Of a DNA stretch of 64,000 nucleotides, positions 25,625 to 34,074 are shown piece by piece; the first letter of the stretch is position 1; the number at the start of each line of letters is the position of its first letter. Under the pieces are notes generated by a model. That model saw only the letters and a program-made list of their open reading frames with translations. It made no database searches and was not told where the DNA came from. The DNA is taken from assembly GCF_030269445.1 (NCBI RefSeq), contig NZ_BSTJ01000010.1:248001-312000 (forward strand), given 5' to 3'. This stretch comes from Actinoallomurus iriomotensis (GTDB taxonomy: Bacteria; Actinomycetota; Actinomycetes; Streptosporangiales; Streptosporangiaceae). The position numbers were made by a program, and so were the translations under genes.

Positions 25625-25660
25625 TAGGGATACCGGATCCGACATCTAGGGATACCGGAT
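25625..25660. promoter_or_regulatory. Phased direct repeat between LAL regulator and MFS gene
   Basis: A 14-bp sequence TAGGGATACCGGAT occurs twice, at 25625-25638 and 25647-25660, exactly 22 bp apart (two helical turns), and TAGGG begins a third time at 25660. This is in the divergent intergenic region and is a good candidate for cooperative binding of the LuxR-type regulator. Confidence 0.6.
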
Positions 25661-25710
25661 AGGGTGCTCGCCCGATCCGCGAAGGCCGGCCGCCGGAGAA
25701 CACTGCTCCG

Positions 25711-26874
25711 GTGACCGAGCTGGAGATGGGAACGGCGCGGCGTACGTTGCTGAACCGTCAGATGATCCTTTTGTTGACTGCGTCCCTCGGTTCGCTCACC
25801 GCCTTCTACCTGCTGGTTTCGGTGGTGCCGCTGTACGTGGCGACGAGTGGGACAGGCGACACGGGCGCGGGGCTGTCGACCGGCGTGATGATGGCGGCCA
25901 CCGTGCTGATGGAGCTCGCCGTACCGGCGGTGCTGAGGCGATGCGGCTATCGCACGGGGATCGCCCTGGGGCTGCTGTTGCTGGGCGTGCCGTCGGCCGT
26001 TCTGGTGGTCTCGCCTGCGCTGCCACTGGTCTTGGCCGCCTGCGTGGCTCGGGGGGCGGGACTGGGAATCGTCGTGGTGGCCGGTCCCACGCTGGTCGCC
26101 GAGTTGGTCCCGGACCGGCGGCGCGGTGAGGCGTTGGGCCTGTACGGCGTCGCCGTAGGGGTTCCCGCCGTCGTGGCCCTGCCGCTGGGCGTGTGGCTGA
26201 GCGCGCACATCGGCTACGGAGCCGTGTTCGTCCTTGGGGCGGCGGTGCCGTTGGCCACGCTCGCCGCGGTGGCCGGCCTGCCCGCCGCGCGGGGATCAGC
26301 CGAGCATCACACGGGAGTTCTGGGCGGGCTGCGCGACGGCGGACTTGCCCGACCTGTGATGATCTTCGCGGCCATCACGGTGGCGGCGGGAATCGTGCTG
26401 ACCTTTCTGCCTCTTGCCGTGTCGGCCGGGGCGCGGGGCACGGCCGCGCTGGCGCTGCTGGTCCAGGCTTCGGCCATGCCGCTCGTCCGCTGGCTCGTGG
26501 GCCGCTACGGCGACCGCCACGGCATCGCGCACCTGCTCCTTCCCGCGGTTCTCGCGGCCGCCGCCGGCACTGCCGGACTCGTCTGGCTGCACAACCCGTA
26601 CCTACTGGTCGCAGGAGCCGGACTTTTCGGGGCCGGGTTCGGGGCCGCTCAGAACATCACCCTGACGCTGATGTTCCAACGAACGCCGAAACCGGAGTTC
26701 GGCCGGGCGAGCGCGCTGTGGAACCTCGCCTGGGACGGCGGCATGGGCTTCGGCGCCGTCGGCTTCGGACTGGTGGCCGGACACGTGGGCTACGCGGCCG
26801 GATTCGCGCTGACCGCCGTCGTGCTGGTCGCCGCCCTCATCCCGACCTGGATCGACCGACGGAGGACTCGATGA
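25711..26874 (+). CDS. MFS transporter
   Basis: A 387-residue major facilitator protein with about 12 hydrophobic helices, beginning with a short cytoplasmic end and the helix LLLTASLGSLTAFYLLVSVVP. The loop 2-3 region is LRRCGYRTGIALG and later PDRRRGEALGLYGV; the C-half repeats this pattern (RTPKPEFGRASALWNLAWDGGMG). It looks like a drug or metabolite exporter, but the substrate cannot be read from sequence. GTG at 25711 with GGAGAA upstream. It is coupled by ATGA to an M20 peptidase gene and divergent from the LAL regulator. Confidence 0.88.
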   Translation: MTELEMGTARRTLLNRQMILLLTASLGSLTAFYLLVSVVPLYVATSGTGDTGAGLSTGVMMAATVLMELAVPAVLRRCGYRTGIALGLLLLGVPSAVLVVSPALPLVLAACVARGAGLGIVVVAGPTLVAELVPDRRRGEALGLYGVAVGVPAVVALPLGVWLSAHIGYGAVFVLGAAVPLATLAAVAGLPAARGSAEHHTGVLGGLRDGGLARPVMIFAAITVAAGIVLTFLPLAVSAGARGTAALALLVQASAMPLVRWLVGRYGDRHGIAHLLLPAVLAAAAGTAGLVWLHNPYLLVAGAGLFGAGFGAAQNITLTLMFQRTPKPEFGRASALWNLAWDGGMGFGAVGFGLVAGHVGYAAGFALTAVVLVAALIPTWIDRRRTR

Positions 26875-28226
26875 GCGACGACCTTCGCCAAGCCGTACGG
26901 CGAGTACTGCCCGGTGTCCTGGCCGACCTGAAGGCCCTGATACGCATCCCCTCCGTGAGCGCCGACCCCGGCGCTGCGCCAGAGCTGCGCCGCTGTGCGG
27001 AAATGACAGCCGAACTCTTCGCTGCGGCGGGCGCGCACGAGACCCAGATCCTGGACGACATCGAGGACGGCCGGCCGACCGTGCTCGCCCATTTTCCGCC
27101 GCCCGCGGGCCGGCCCACCGTCCTGCTCTACGCCCACTACGACGTTCAGCCCGCTGGTGCCCCTTCCACGTGGACGAACCCACCATTCGAACCGTGCGAG
27201 ACCGGCGGACGGCTCTACGGGCGAGGATCTGCCGACGACAAGGCCGGCATCGCCGCGCACCTGGCGGCGATCCGGGCATACGACGGTCGGCCGCCGGTCG
27301 GACTCACGGTCCTCATCGAAGGTGAGGAGGAGATCGGCTCCCCGAGTCTCGGCGCGTTCCTCGACCGCCACCGCGACCGGCTCGCCGCGGACGCCATCGT
27401 GCTCGCCGACTCCGAGAGCTTCGCGGTCGGCGTCCCCGCGTTCACCACCACGCTGCGTGGCCTCGCCGCCTGCGTCGTCGAGGTGCGGACCCTCGAACAC
27501 GGCGCGCATTCCGGCACCTATGGCGGTGCCGCCCCCGACGCGCTGACCGCACTCTGCCGGCTGCTCGCCACCCTGCATGACGACCACGGCGACGTCGCGG
27601 TGGACGGGCTCGTCACCGCCCGGTGCCCGACGGTCGACTACCCCGAGGAACGGTTCCGAGTCGAGGCCGCCGTACTCGACGGCGTCCCGCTCCTGGGCAG
27701 CGGCACCGTCGCGGAGCGGATCTGGGCCAAACCCGCAGCGACGGTACTGGCGATCGACGCACCCCGGGTGGCCGACGCGTCCAACACCCTCACACCCGTG
27801 GCCCGGGCCAAGGTGAGCCTGCGGCTCGCACCCGGTGACAACGCGTCGTCCGCCCACGCCGCGCTGGCCCGGCACCTGCATGAACACGCACCTGGGGGCG
27901 TACGAGTCAAGGTCACCGCCACCGATTCGGCACAGCCGCACGCCATCGATCCACGCGGACCCGTCTACGACGCCGCACGACGGGCCTACCAGGACGCCTA
28001 CGGCAATGACGTCGTCGACATCGGAGGCGGTGGCGCGATCCCGTTCGTCGCGGAATTCGCCGCGGCATTCCCCAAGACGGCGATCCTCGTCACCAGCGCA
28101 GGAGCCGACCCCACCTGCCGAGCGCACAGCACCGACGAGAACCTGCATCTCGCCGATTTCGAACACGCGTGCCTGGCCGAAACGCTCCTGCTCAACGAAC
28201 TCGCGTCCGGCCAAGGATCTCGATGA
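26871..28226 (+). CDS. M20-family dipeptidase/peptidase
   Basis: Cytoplasmic dinuclear zinc peptidase of the M20 (CNDP/ArgE-DapE) family. Metal ligands are visible as LYAHYD (His, about residue 86), GRGSADDKAG (bridging Asp), EGEEEIGS (general base Glu and ligand Glu), LADSES (Asp) and the C-terminal RAHSTDEN (His). A dimerisation lid begins near EHGAHSG. 451 residues fits the dipeptidase group. The start ATG overlaps the MFS stop, so export or import and peptide cleavage may be linked. Regulated, I infer, by the upstream LAL protein. Confidence 0.9.
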   Translation: MSDDLRQAVRRVLPGVLADLKALIRIPSVSADPGAAPELRRCAEMTAELFAAAGAHETQILDDIEDGRPTVLAHFPPPAGRPTVLLYAHYDVQPAGAPSTWTNPPFEPCETGGRLYGRGSADDKAGIAAHLAAIRAYDGRPPVGLTVLIEGEEEIGSPSLGAFLDRHRDRLAADAIVLADSESFAVGVPAFTTTLRGLAACVVEVRTLEHGAHSGTYGGAAPDALTALCRLLATLHDDHGDVAVDGLVTARCPTVDYPEERFRVEAAVLDGVPLLGSGTVAERIWAKPAATVLAIDAPRVADASNTLTPVARAKVSLRLAPGDNASSAHAALARHLHEHAPGGVRVKVTATDSAQPHAIDPRGPVYDAARRAYQDAYGNDVVDIGGGGAIPFVAEFAAAFPKTAILVTSAGADPTCRAHSTDENLHLADFEHACLAETLLLNELASGQGSR

Positions 28227-28367
28227 CAACGCTGGCGGCCCGATCCGCTCGACGCGCGGCCGAAGCGCCCGATGTCATGCCCTGGCGCCGGCAGCCTTAC
28301 CCGCAGGCCTCGACGCCCCGCGCCGGGTTCGCGATGATGACGGGCACGCGACGGCAAAGGAGGCACC

Positions 28368-29177
28368 GTGACAGGTTCGGCGCCGACTTCGGAACTCACC
28401 GGCTGGCAGAGCGCCCCGTTCACCGGGGCGGGGATCACTCACGACGTGTACGAGAAGGGCGACGGCCCGGGTGTCGTGCTCGTGCCGGAGATCCCCGGCA
28501 TCACGCCCGAGGTGCTCGGTCTGGCCGACCACCTGGTGAAACAGGGCTTCACGGTCGCGATCCCGTCGCTGTTCGGCACGCCGGGCCGCCCGATGTCCGG
28601 TCCGTACGTCGCGGGGACGGTGGCCCGGGTCTGCGTGTCGGCGGAGTTCCGCGCCTTCGCCGTCAACGCGCGCCGGCCGATCGCGGACTACCTGCGCGAG
28701 CTCTGCCGCGACCTCGCGGCCCGCACCCCGGGACCCGGCGTCGGGGTCATCGGCATGTGCTTCACCGGAGGGTTCGCCCTCGCCGCCGCGGTGGATGACG
28801 CCGTGCTCGCCCCGGTGCTCAGCCAGCCGTCCGTGCCGCTCCCGGTCAGCAAGGGCCGCCGGCGCGACGCGGGCGTCTCCCGGGAGGAGCTCGCCACCGT
28901 GGTCGACCGTACGGCCCGGTCCGGCCTGTGCGTGCTCGGGCTGCGCTTCACCGGCGACCGCACCAGCCCGCCGGACCGGTTCGTGACACTGCGGGAGCAC
29001 CTCGGCGACGCCTTCGAGGTCATCGAGCTGGACTCCTCGCCGGGCAACGCCGGCGGCTTCGGCCGGGCTGCGCACTCGGTGCTGACCGCCGAGGTGCGCG
29101 AGGAGCCCGGCCACCAGGCCCTCGCCGCCCGCGACCGGGTCGTGGACTTCCTGCGCGAGCGGCTCCTGCCCGGCTGA
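28368..29177 (+). CDS. Dienelactone hydrolase-family protein
   Basis: Alpha/beta hydrolase of the DLH family: oxyanion segment VLVPEIPGITPEV, nucleophile elbow GVIGMCFTGG with Cys as nucleophile (DLH type), and a C-terminal GHQALAARDR in which the His is expected. 269 residues, GTG start with AAAGGAGG. DLH proteins open cyclic ester rings in chloroaromatic breakdown, but many actinobacterial members have unknown roles. It ends in a perfect palindrome shared with the convergent SnoaL-like gene; nothing in the neighbourhood defines a catechol pathway. Confidence 0.85.
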   Translation: MTGSAPTSELTGWQSAPFTGAGITHDVYEKGDGPGVVLVPEIPGITPEVLGLADHLVKQGFTVAIPSLFGTPGRPMSGPYVAGTVARVCVSAEFRAFAVNARRPIADYLRELCRDLAARTPGPGVGVIGMCFTGGFALAAAVDDAVLAPVLSQPSVPLPVSKGRRRDAGVSREELATVVDRTARSGLCVLGLRFTGDRTSPPDRFVTLREHLGDAFEVIELDSSPGNAGGFGRAAHSVLTAEVREEPGHQALAARDRVVDFLRERLLPG

Positions 29178-29191
29178 GCTCAGCCGGGCAG
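29166..29191. terminator. Perfect 26-bp palindrome across two convergent stop codons
   Basis: The half-sequence CTGCCCGGCTGAG is followed directly by its exact reverse complement, centred between 29178 and 29179. It contains the last codons (Leu-Pro-Gly-stop) of both flanking convergent genes and can act as a bidirectional terminator hairpin. Confidence 0.75.
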
Positions 29192-29746
29192 CGGACGGAT
29201 CAGCGGGTCGAGCCTCGCGCGCGCGTCGGCGACGGTGATGAAGTCCGGCTCCGTGATCCGCCGCACCTCGGTCAGGTCGGCGTGCTCGTACAGGTGCCCG
29301 CCGAGCAGGCGCCCGCGCCCGTCGTACGGCCAGTGCATGGCGATCCGCTGACGCACGAGGTAGTACCCCTCGGGGTCGCCGTCCGGGATCACGTGGCCGC
29401 GGGCGTAGGTGTTGAAGGTCGCCTCCGTCGCGAGCCCCCAGTCGGCCACCGCGAGCTGCTCGTCCTGGAGCACCATGACGTTGGTCCCGCTGTCGGCGAG
29501 CGTCCGGTAGAAGGCGGCGACCTCGTCGGGCCCGTCGAGCGTGGCGCTCGCGCGGTTGATGTTGAGGTAACAGACGGGGTGTTCCACCGTCATCTCCGGG
29601 ACGAAGATCTGCTCCCACCGGCCGGTCACCTGGAGCAGCGCGTGACGGCGGTAGTTCTCTAAGATCCGCCGGCGGTGCGGGTTCTCGACGCGTTCGAGGA
29701 GTTCGTCCGCGGCCCGGGTCAGCGTGGTGATGTCGAGCTTTGCCAC
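29180..29746 (-). CDS. SnoaL/NTF2-like domain protein
   Basis: A 188-residue single-domain protein. The segment ELLERVENPHRRRILENYRRHALLQVTGRWEQIF followed (in shorter view) by FVPEMTVEHPVCYLN and GPDEVAAFYRTLADSG is typical of NTF2-like proteins of SnoaL type; residues RQRIAMHWPYDGRG and GGHLYEHADL form the later strands. Such proteins may be cyclases, isomerases or hydratases, and none of the catalytic sets is clear enough to choose. No operon partner on its own strand within 60 bp. Confidence 0.7.
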   Translation of the reverse strand: MAKLDITTLTRAADELLERVENPHRRRILENYRRHALLQVTGRWEQIFVPEMTVEHPVCYLNINRASATLDGPDEVAAFYRTLADSGTNVMVLQDEQLAVADWGLATEATFNTYARGHVIPDGDPEGYYLVRQRIAMHWPYDGRGRLLGGHLYEHADLTEVRRITEPDFITVADARARLDPLIRPLPG

Positions 29747-29809
29747 TGAGCGGTCCTCGCTGCCTCATTCACCGGGGCGCGGGGGCGTCCCGGCACTCGC
29801 ATGATCTCC

Positions 29810-30397
29810 TCATGGTGACACGGCGCGGGGACTGTCCCGCTCCACGGTTTGCAACAGTCCCCACACGAAATGGGCGACGTACGAGCACGCGGCGGATCCT
29901 TCGCCCGGAGCGGTGAAGCCCACCTGCCACCGGCTCGGCACCGTGTCGGCCTGGTGACGGGCCGGCGGGAACCGCTCGGCCACGTCGGAGACGACACACG
30001 ACCACGGCCGCAGGTCCGCGACGCCGTCGATCCGCGGCGCCGGCGCCCCCTCGGGCCGGACCAGCCACTCGTGCAGGACCGCCCCGTCGGGCCCGATCAG
30101 GGCCTCGAACCGCAGGTCCGGCCAGAGCGGCAGGTCCCACCAGTCCGTACGGCAGGTGACGTCGCCCAGCGTCCGCTCGGCACCGTCGGCGGGCGGCCCC
30201 AGCACCATCCGCAGCCGGCGCTCACCACCGGGAAAGGCCCGCGACCGCAGGATCCGCTGCCAGCGCGCGTTCACCTGCCGCATCTCGGTACGCGACGCGT
30301 CCAGCGAACGCATCGCCCCGGCCACCAGGTCGGGCTGGTAGTCGGCCATGCGCCGCAGCAGGACGAGCTGGAACTCCCGCCTCGCGAACCCCTTCAT
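29810..30397 (-). CDS. Hypothetical protein, Trp-rich C-terminal half
   Basis: A 195-residue soluble protein that I do not recognise. The first 65 residues look helical and basic (FQLVLLRRMADYQPD; TEMRQVNARWQRILRSR); the rest is a probable beta-rich domain with many Trp (CRTDWWDLPLWPDLRFE; LRPWSCVVSD). No membrane helix or signal peptide. It lies 10 bp after the RdmC-like esterase gene on the same strand and may be co-transcribed with it. Codon use is like its neighbours. Confidence 0.65.
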   Translation of the reverse strand: MKGFARREFQLVLLRRMADYQPDLVAGAMRSLDASRTEMRQVNARWQRILRSRAFPGGERRLRMVLGPPADGAERTLGDVTCRTDWWDLPLWPDLRFEALIGPDGAVLHEWLVRPEGAPAPRIDGVADLRPWSCVVSDVAERFPPARHQADTVPSRWQVGFTAPGEGSAACSYVAHFVWGLLQTVERDSPRAVSP

Positions 30398-30406
30398 GGC
30401 CGCCCA

Positions 30407-31315
30407 TCAAACCATCGTGTGCTCCAGGACGAGCTCGCCGATCCGGCGGGGCAGGCCGGGGGAGAAGAACGCGTGACCCATGCCCGGGACCGTCCGCAGC
30501 CGGGCACCGGGGACCTGGGCGGCGAGCGCCTCGCCGTGCGGCAGCGGCCGGAGCGGGTCCTCGGTGCCGTGCAGCACCAGCGTCGGCGCCGTTATCGATG
30601 ACAGCGGGACGCGCCGGTCGTCGGTCATCCGCCGGCCGGCCAGATCGTGGTTGGCCGCCGCGGCGTAGTCGCTCGCGCGGTCGAAGGAGTTCGCCACGAA
30701 CCGCCGGGCGGCCGGTTCGTCGAAGGGCAGCACGCCGCCGTTCAGCACGCGCCAGGTCTCCAGGTCCGCGGCGATGTGCTCCTCGCGGGTCGTGCGCGGC
30801 ATCGCCGCCTTCGTGGCCAGGTGTTCCAGGAACCGGGGCGCGGGCGGCGGCAGGTCGCCGGGGTCGGGCGCCTGCCCGGCGAGCGCGCGGGCCCAGGCGG
30901 GACCGGCGTCCGCGCCCATCGGGCCGGCCATGATCGTGGTGAGGGTGCGGACCCGCTCGGGCCGGTGCACGGCGAGCCACTGAGCGATCGCGCCGCCGAG
31001 GGAGGCCCCCACGACGTGCGCGGCGCCGACGCCGTACCCGTCGAGCACGGCGACCGCGTCGCCGGCCATGTCCGCGAGCGTGTACGGGTGCCGCGCGAAG
31101 TCCACGCGGTCGGACCGGCCCGTGTCGCGGTGGTCGAAGCGAAGCACCTGGCGTCCGCCGTCGACGAGCGTCTCCACGAGTGCGTCGGGCCAGCCGATCG
31201 CCGGCGTGGCCGTCCCCATGATCAGCAGTATCGCCGGATGCTCCGGATCGCCGAACCGTTCGGTCCACAGACGCAGCCCGGCCGAGGTGACGAAGGCACT
31301 TTCCGCACAATCCAT
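30407..31315 (-). CDS. Alpha/beta hydrolase, RdmC-like esterase
   Basis: Serine hydrolase resembling RdmC/aclacinomycin methylesterase and related esterases. Typical segments: ILLIMGTATPAIGWPD (oxyanion), VLRFDHRDTGRSD, the nucleophile GASLGG, acid LVLHGTEDPLRPL and base PGMGHAFF. ATG at 31315 gives 302 residues with the standard MDCAESAFVTSAGLRLW opening; an upstream in-frame ATG at 31351 exists. A TATATT element (31328-31323) 7 nt upstream suggests leaderless transcription, though no good -35 is seen. Substrate unknown. Confidence 0.85.
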   Translation of the reverse strand: MDCAESAFVTSAGLRLWTERFGDPEHPAILLIMGTATPAIGWPDALVETLVDGGRQVLRFDHRDTGRSDRVDFARHPYTLADMAGDAVAVLDGYGVGAAHVVGASLGGAIAQWLAVHRPERVRTLTTIMAGPMGADAGPAWARALAGQAPDPGDLPPPAPRFLEHLATKAAMPRTTREEHIAADLETWRVLNGGVLPFDEPAARRFVANSFDRASDYAAAANHDLAGRRMTDDRRVPLSSITAPTLVLHGTEDPLRPLPHGEALAAQVPGARLRTVPGMGHAFFSPGLPRRIGELVLEHTMV

Positions 31316-31465
31316 GGCCGCGAATATAGCGGGCTTAATTGCTTTCTGCATTTCCGATGAATGGTAGAAGAAGTGCGATTACCTTGGTATAATGGAGTCG
31401 TTGCGAGAGGGCCGGATCCGGGCCCGGGTATTCTGTTCGCGGGCACGGCGACCTATGGTGATCCC

Positions 31466-32680
31466 ATGCCGAAGTCGCAGGTCCTGGAGGTCGCCGGGCG
31501 TGAGGTGACGGTCACCAACCCGGACAAGATGGTCTTCCCGTCCGGTGGTCACACGAAGCTGGACCTCGTCCGCTACTACCTCTCCGTCGCCGACGGCGCG
31601 CTGCGCGGCGTCGCGGGCCGGCCGATGATCCTCAAGCGGTTCGTCAAGGGGATCGACGAGGAGGCCTTCTTCCAGAAGCGCGCCCCGGCCACGCGGCCGG
31701 ACTGGATCGAGGTGGCGCGGCTGCACTACGCGTCGGGCCGCTCCGCCGACGAGGTCGTCGTCCGTGACGCCGCGCAGCTCGCCTGGGTGGTCAACCTCGG
31801 CTGCGTCGACCTCAACCCGCACCCGGTGCTCGCGGAGGACCTCGACCACCCCGACGAACTGCGGATCGACCTGGATCCGGTGCCCGGCGTCCCGTGGGGG
31901 CAGATCGTCGAGGTCGCCCTGGTCGCCAAGGAGGTGCTGGAGGACCACGGCCTGACCGCGTGGCCCAAGACGTCCGGCTCGCGCGGATTCCACATCTACA
32001 CGCGCATCGATCCCCGATGGCCGTACCGCGACGTGCGGCTCGCCGCCGAGACCGTCGCCCGCGAGGTGGAGAACCGCGCCCCCGACCTGGCCACCAGCCG
32101 ATGGTGGAAGGAGGAGCGGCAGGGCGTCTTCGTCGACTTCAACCAAAATGCCAAGGACCGGACGATCGCCTCGGCCTATTCCGTTCGGCCGACCGCGGAC
32201 GCCCGGGTGTCCACCCCGCTCACCTGGGACGAGGTGCCGGGTTGCCGCCCCGCGGAGTACACCGTGGCCACGGTCCCAGAGCGGTTCGCGGCGATCGGCG
32301 ACCCCTGGGCGGACCTTGAGGGCACCGCGGGCTCGCTGGAGCCCCTGCTGGAACTGGCCGACCGGCTCGGGCCGGCGGAGAAGCCGCCCAAGGGCACCGG
32401 CCGCCGGCAGCCGACGATGCCGCTCATCGAGATCGCACGCGCCCGTACGAAGGACGAGGCACTGGCGGGCCTGGACCGCTGGAAGGCCCGGCACCCCGAC
32501 GTGGTGCGCCACCTGGAGCCCGCCGACATCCTGACGGACGGGATGCGCGGTCGCAGCTCGGTCTGGTACCGCGTCCGGGTCAACCTCCAGCACGTCCCGG
32601 AGGGCGAGCGCCCACCGCAGGAGCCGCTGGAGGTCGACTACGACCCGTGGGCGGGCGCGTCGTGGCCGGAAGGCCGCTGA
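31466..32680 (+). CDS. LigD-type DNA polymerase/primase domain protein (first paralogue)
   Basis: A stand-alone polymerase domain of the archaeo-eukaryotic primase type used in bacterial non-homologous end joining. It shows the early VTNPDKMVFPSGG segment, FFQKRAPATRPDW (DNA-end binding), the catalytic pair in LRIDLDPVPG, KTSGSRGFHIYTRI and VFVDFNQNAKDRTIASAYSVRP. 404 residues is longer than a bare domain (about 300) because of a C-terminal extension around RRQPTMPLIEIARARTKDEAL. No ligase or phosphoesterase domain and no Ku gene are in the window. A second paralogue lies at 46126-47091. Confidence 0.9.
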   Translation: MPKSQVLEVAGREVTVTNPDKMVFPSGGHTKLDLVRYYLSVADGALRGVAGRPMILKRFVKGIDEEAFFQKRAPATRPDWIEVARLHYASGRSADEVVVRDAAQLAWVVNLGCVDLNPHPVLAEDLDHPDELRIDLDPVPGVPWGQIVEVALVAKEVLEDHGLTAWPKTSGSRGFHIYTRIDPRWPYRDVRLAAETVAREVENRAPDLATSRWWKEERQGVFVDFNQNAKDRTIASAYSVRPTADARVSTPLTWDEVPGCRPAEYTVATVPERFAAIGDPWADLEGTAGSLEPLLELADRLGPAEKPPKGTGRRQPTMPLIEIARARTKDEALAGLDRWKARHPDVVRHLEPADILTDGMRGRSSVWYRVRVNLQHVPEGERPPQEPLEVDYDPWAGASWPEGR

Positions 32681-32689
32681 ACGGCGACG

Positions 32690-32850
32690 TCCGGCGCCTG
32701 AGGATTCTCCGGCGCATCGCTCCGTAGGACCGGCCGAACCGCTGGGCGGTCCGGCGGATGCTCCAGCCCCGGTCGTAGACCCGCACGGCGTCCTGCCCGG
32801 TTCGGTCGCCGCCGAGCGGACCTCGCTCCGCGGTCCGATTATCACCGTCG
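32690..32850 (-). pseudogene. Helix-turn-helix fragment
   Basis: On the minus strand the frame reads VRVYDRGWSIRRTAQRFG then RSYGAMRRRIL, close to the small actinobacterial HTH proteins with SIRxIAxxxGRSYGxVHRxL. The usual ends are lacking: no clear start precedes it, and after the helix it runs into unrelated sequence overlapping the polymerase gene. I interpret it as a remnant. Confidence 0.4.
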
Positions 32851-32862
32851 GTGCGTGGCGGA

Positions 32863-32891
32863 TTGACAGACCTCCGGCGAGCCGGGATGTT
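32863..32891 (+). promoter_or_regulatory. Promoter of the TetR gene, probably leaderless
   Basis: A perfect -35 TTGACA (32863-32868), a 17-bp spacer and a -10 GATGTT (32886-32891). The GTG start follows six bases later with no Shine-Dalgarno, so transcription should begin at or beside the start codon. Confidence 0.55.
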
Positions 32892-32897
32892 CGGCGG

Positions 32898-33515
32898 GTG
32901 GGTCGTTCGAGCGACGCGCGGGAGCGGCTGGTCAGGGCCGCGGCCCGGCTGTTCTTGGCGCGCGGTTACCAGGCCGTCGGGGTGGACGAGGTGTGTGCGG
33001 CCACCGGTGTCCCGAGGGGCACGTTCTACTACTTCTTCCGCTCCAAGTCCGAGCTGGTCAACGCCGTGGTCGACCGGCACGCTCTGGCGCTGTGGGCCCG
33101 CCTCGAGGCCGCGGGCGCGGTCGACGGCGCCGACCATGCCGCCCGGCGGCTGCACGCGGTCGCCGACGCCGTCGGGGAGATCCAGGCGGGCTTCGAGCTT
33201 CGCTTCGGCGCGCTGGTCGGCTGCCCGTTCGGCACTCTGGCGGCCGAGCTCGCCGGCGCCGACGAGTCCGTACGAGAACACCTCGCCAGCGTGTTCGCCG
33301 ACTGGGAGGAACGGCTGGCCGTCCTGTGCCGCCACGCGGCCGACCAGGGCACGCTGCGGCCGGGTGTGGACCCCGTCCTGCTCGCGCGCATCCTGCTCGC
33401 GCAGTTCCAGGGCATGATCCTGCTGGCCAGGACCGGCCGGTCGACGGTCGCCGAGATACCCGCCACGCTGCACCAGATCATCGACTCTCACCTGCTCGAA
33501 GGGGCCAGTACGTAG
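32898..33515 (+). CDS. TetR/AcrR-family transcriptional regulator
   Basis: A 205-residue repressor. The N-terminal DNA-binding domain is RLVRAAARLFLARGYQAVGVDEVCAATGVPRGTFYYFF in sense, seen as LFLARGYQAVGVDEV and GVPRGTFYYFFRSKSEL; the ligand-binding half (from residue 65) includes FGALVGCPFGTLAAELAG, found in the group regulating oxidoreductases and transporters. The start is the GTG at 32898 under a leaderless-type promoter. No adjacent structural gene suggests its target; the following DNA is a decayed insertion sequence. Confidence 0.88.
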   Translation: MGRSSDARERLVRAAARLFLARGYQAVGVDEVCAATGVPRGTFYYFFRSKSELVNAVVDRHALALWARLEAAGAVDGADHAARRLHAVADAVGEIQAGFELRFGALVGCPFGTLAAELAGADESVREHLASVFADWEERLAVLCRHAADQGTLRPGVDPVLLARILLAQFQGMILLARTGRSTVAEIPATLHQIIDSHLLEGAST

Positions 33516-33639
33516 TACCGCGATGGCATTTGCCGGCCAGGCGGTTGTAACGGCGACCTCGCTGGTGGTTTCGCCAAGCCTGAGCATCCCGGGGTGTCGG
33601 TGGATGAGTGAATTGATGGGTCGTTCGTATGGCTCACAT

Positions 33640-34021
33640 ATATTCGCCGTCAACGCTCCTGACCTGCGGCGAGTCTTGGCGGCAGCCCAGCGTGCGGGCC
33701 TGTCGCACGTCAACCTGGACGGGGTCGTCATCCCCACCGACCGGGTGGCCGCGCCCGACCCCAACGGCGCTGACCTGTGGTGGTCGGGTAAGTACAAGCA
33801 CCATGGCGGCAACGTCCAGGTCATCTCCGCTCCCGACGGATGGCCGTTGTGGACCTCCGAGGTGCGGCCCGGTCGTGAACACGACATGACCTGCGCCCGC
33901 ACCCATGGCGTGATCGACGCGCTGGCCGATTTTCGAGCCGATCTCATCGGTCTGGCGCATCGGCGCCATCACCTCCGCCGCCCTCGTTCTACTCCACCAG
34001 GAGAACGACCGTACGGTCTGA
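33640..34021 (+). pseudogene. Decayed IS5-type transposase with internal deletion
   Basis: The middle of a DDE transposase is readable: LDGVVIPTDRVAAPDPNG, DLWWSGKYKHHGGNVQV, ISAPDGWPLWTSEVRPG and HDMTCARTHGVIDAL (first catalytic Asp in LDG). The reading frame then changes near 33945-33956, and a typical transposase end (RIGAITSAALVLLHQENDRTV) follows in another frame to TGA at 34019. The N-terminal third and the region of the remaining catalytic residues are missing. No terminal inverted repeats were found by eye. Confidence 0.7.
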
Positions 34022-34074
34022 AGATCACACATAGCGACCAAGAGTTACAGAGAGAGTGCCCAGTGTGATCGAAG

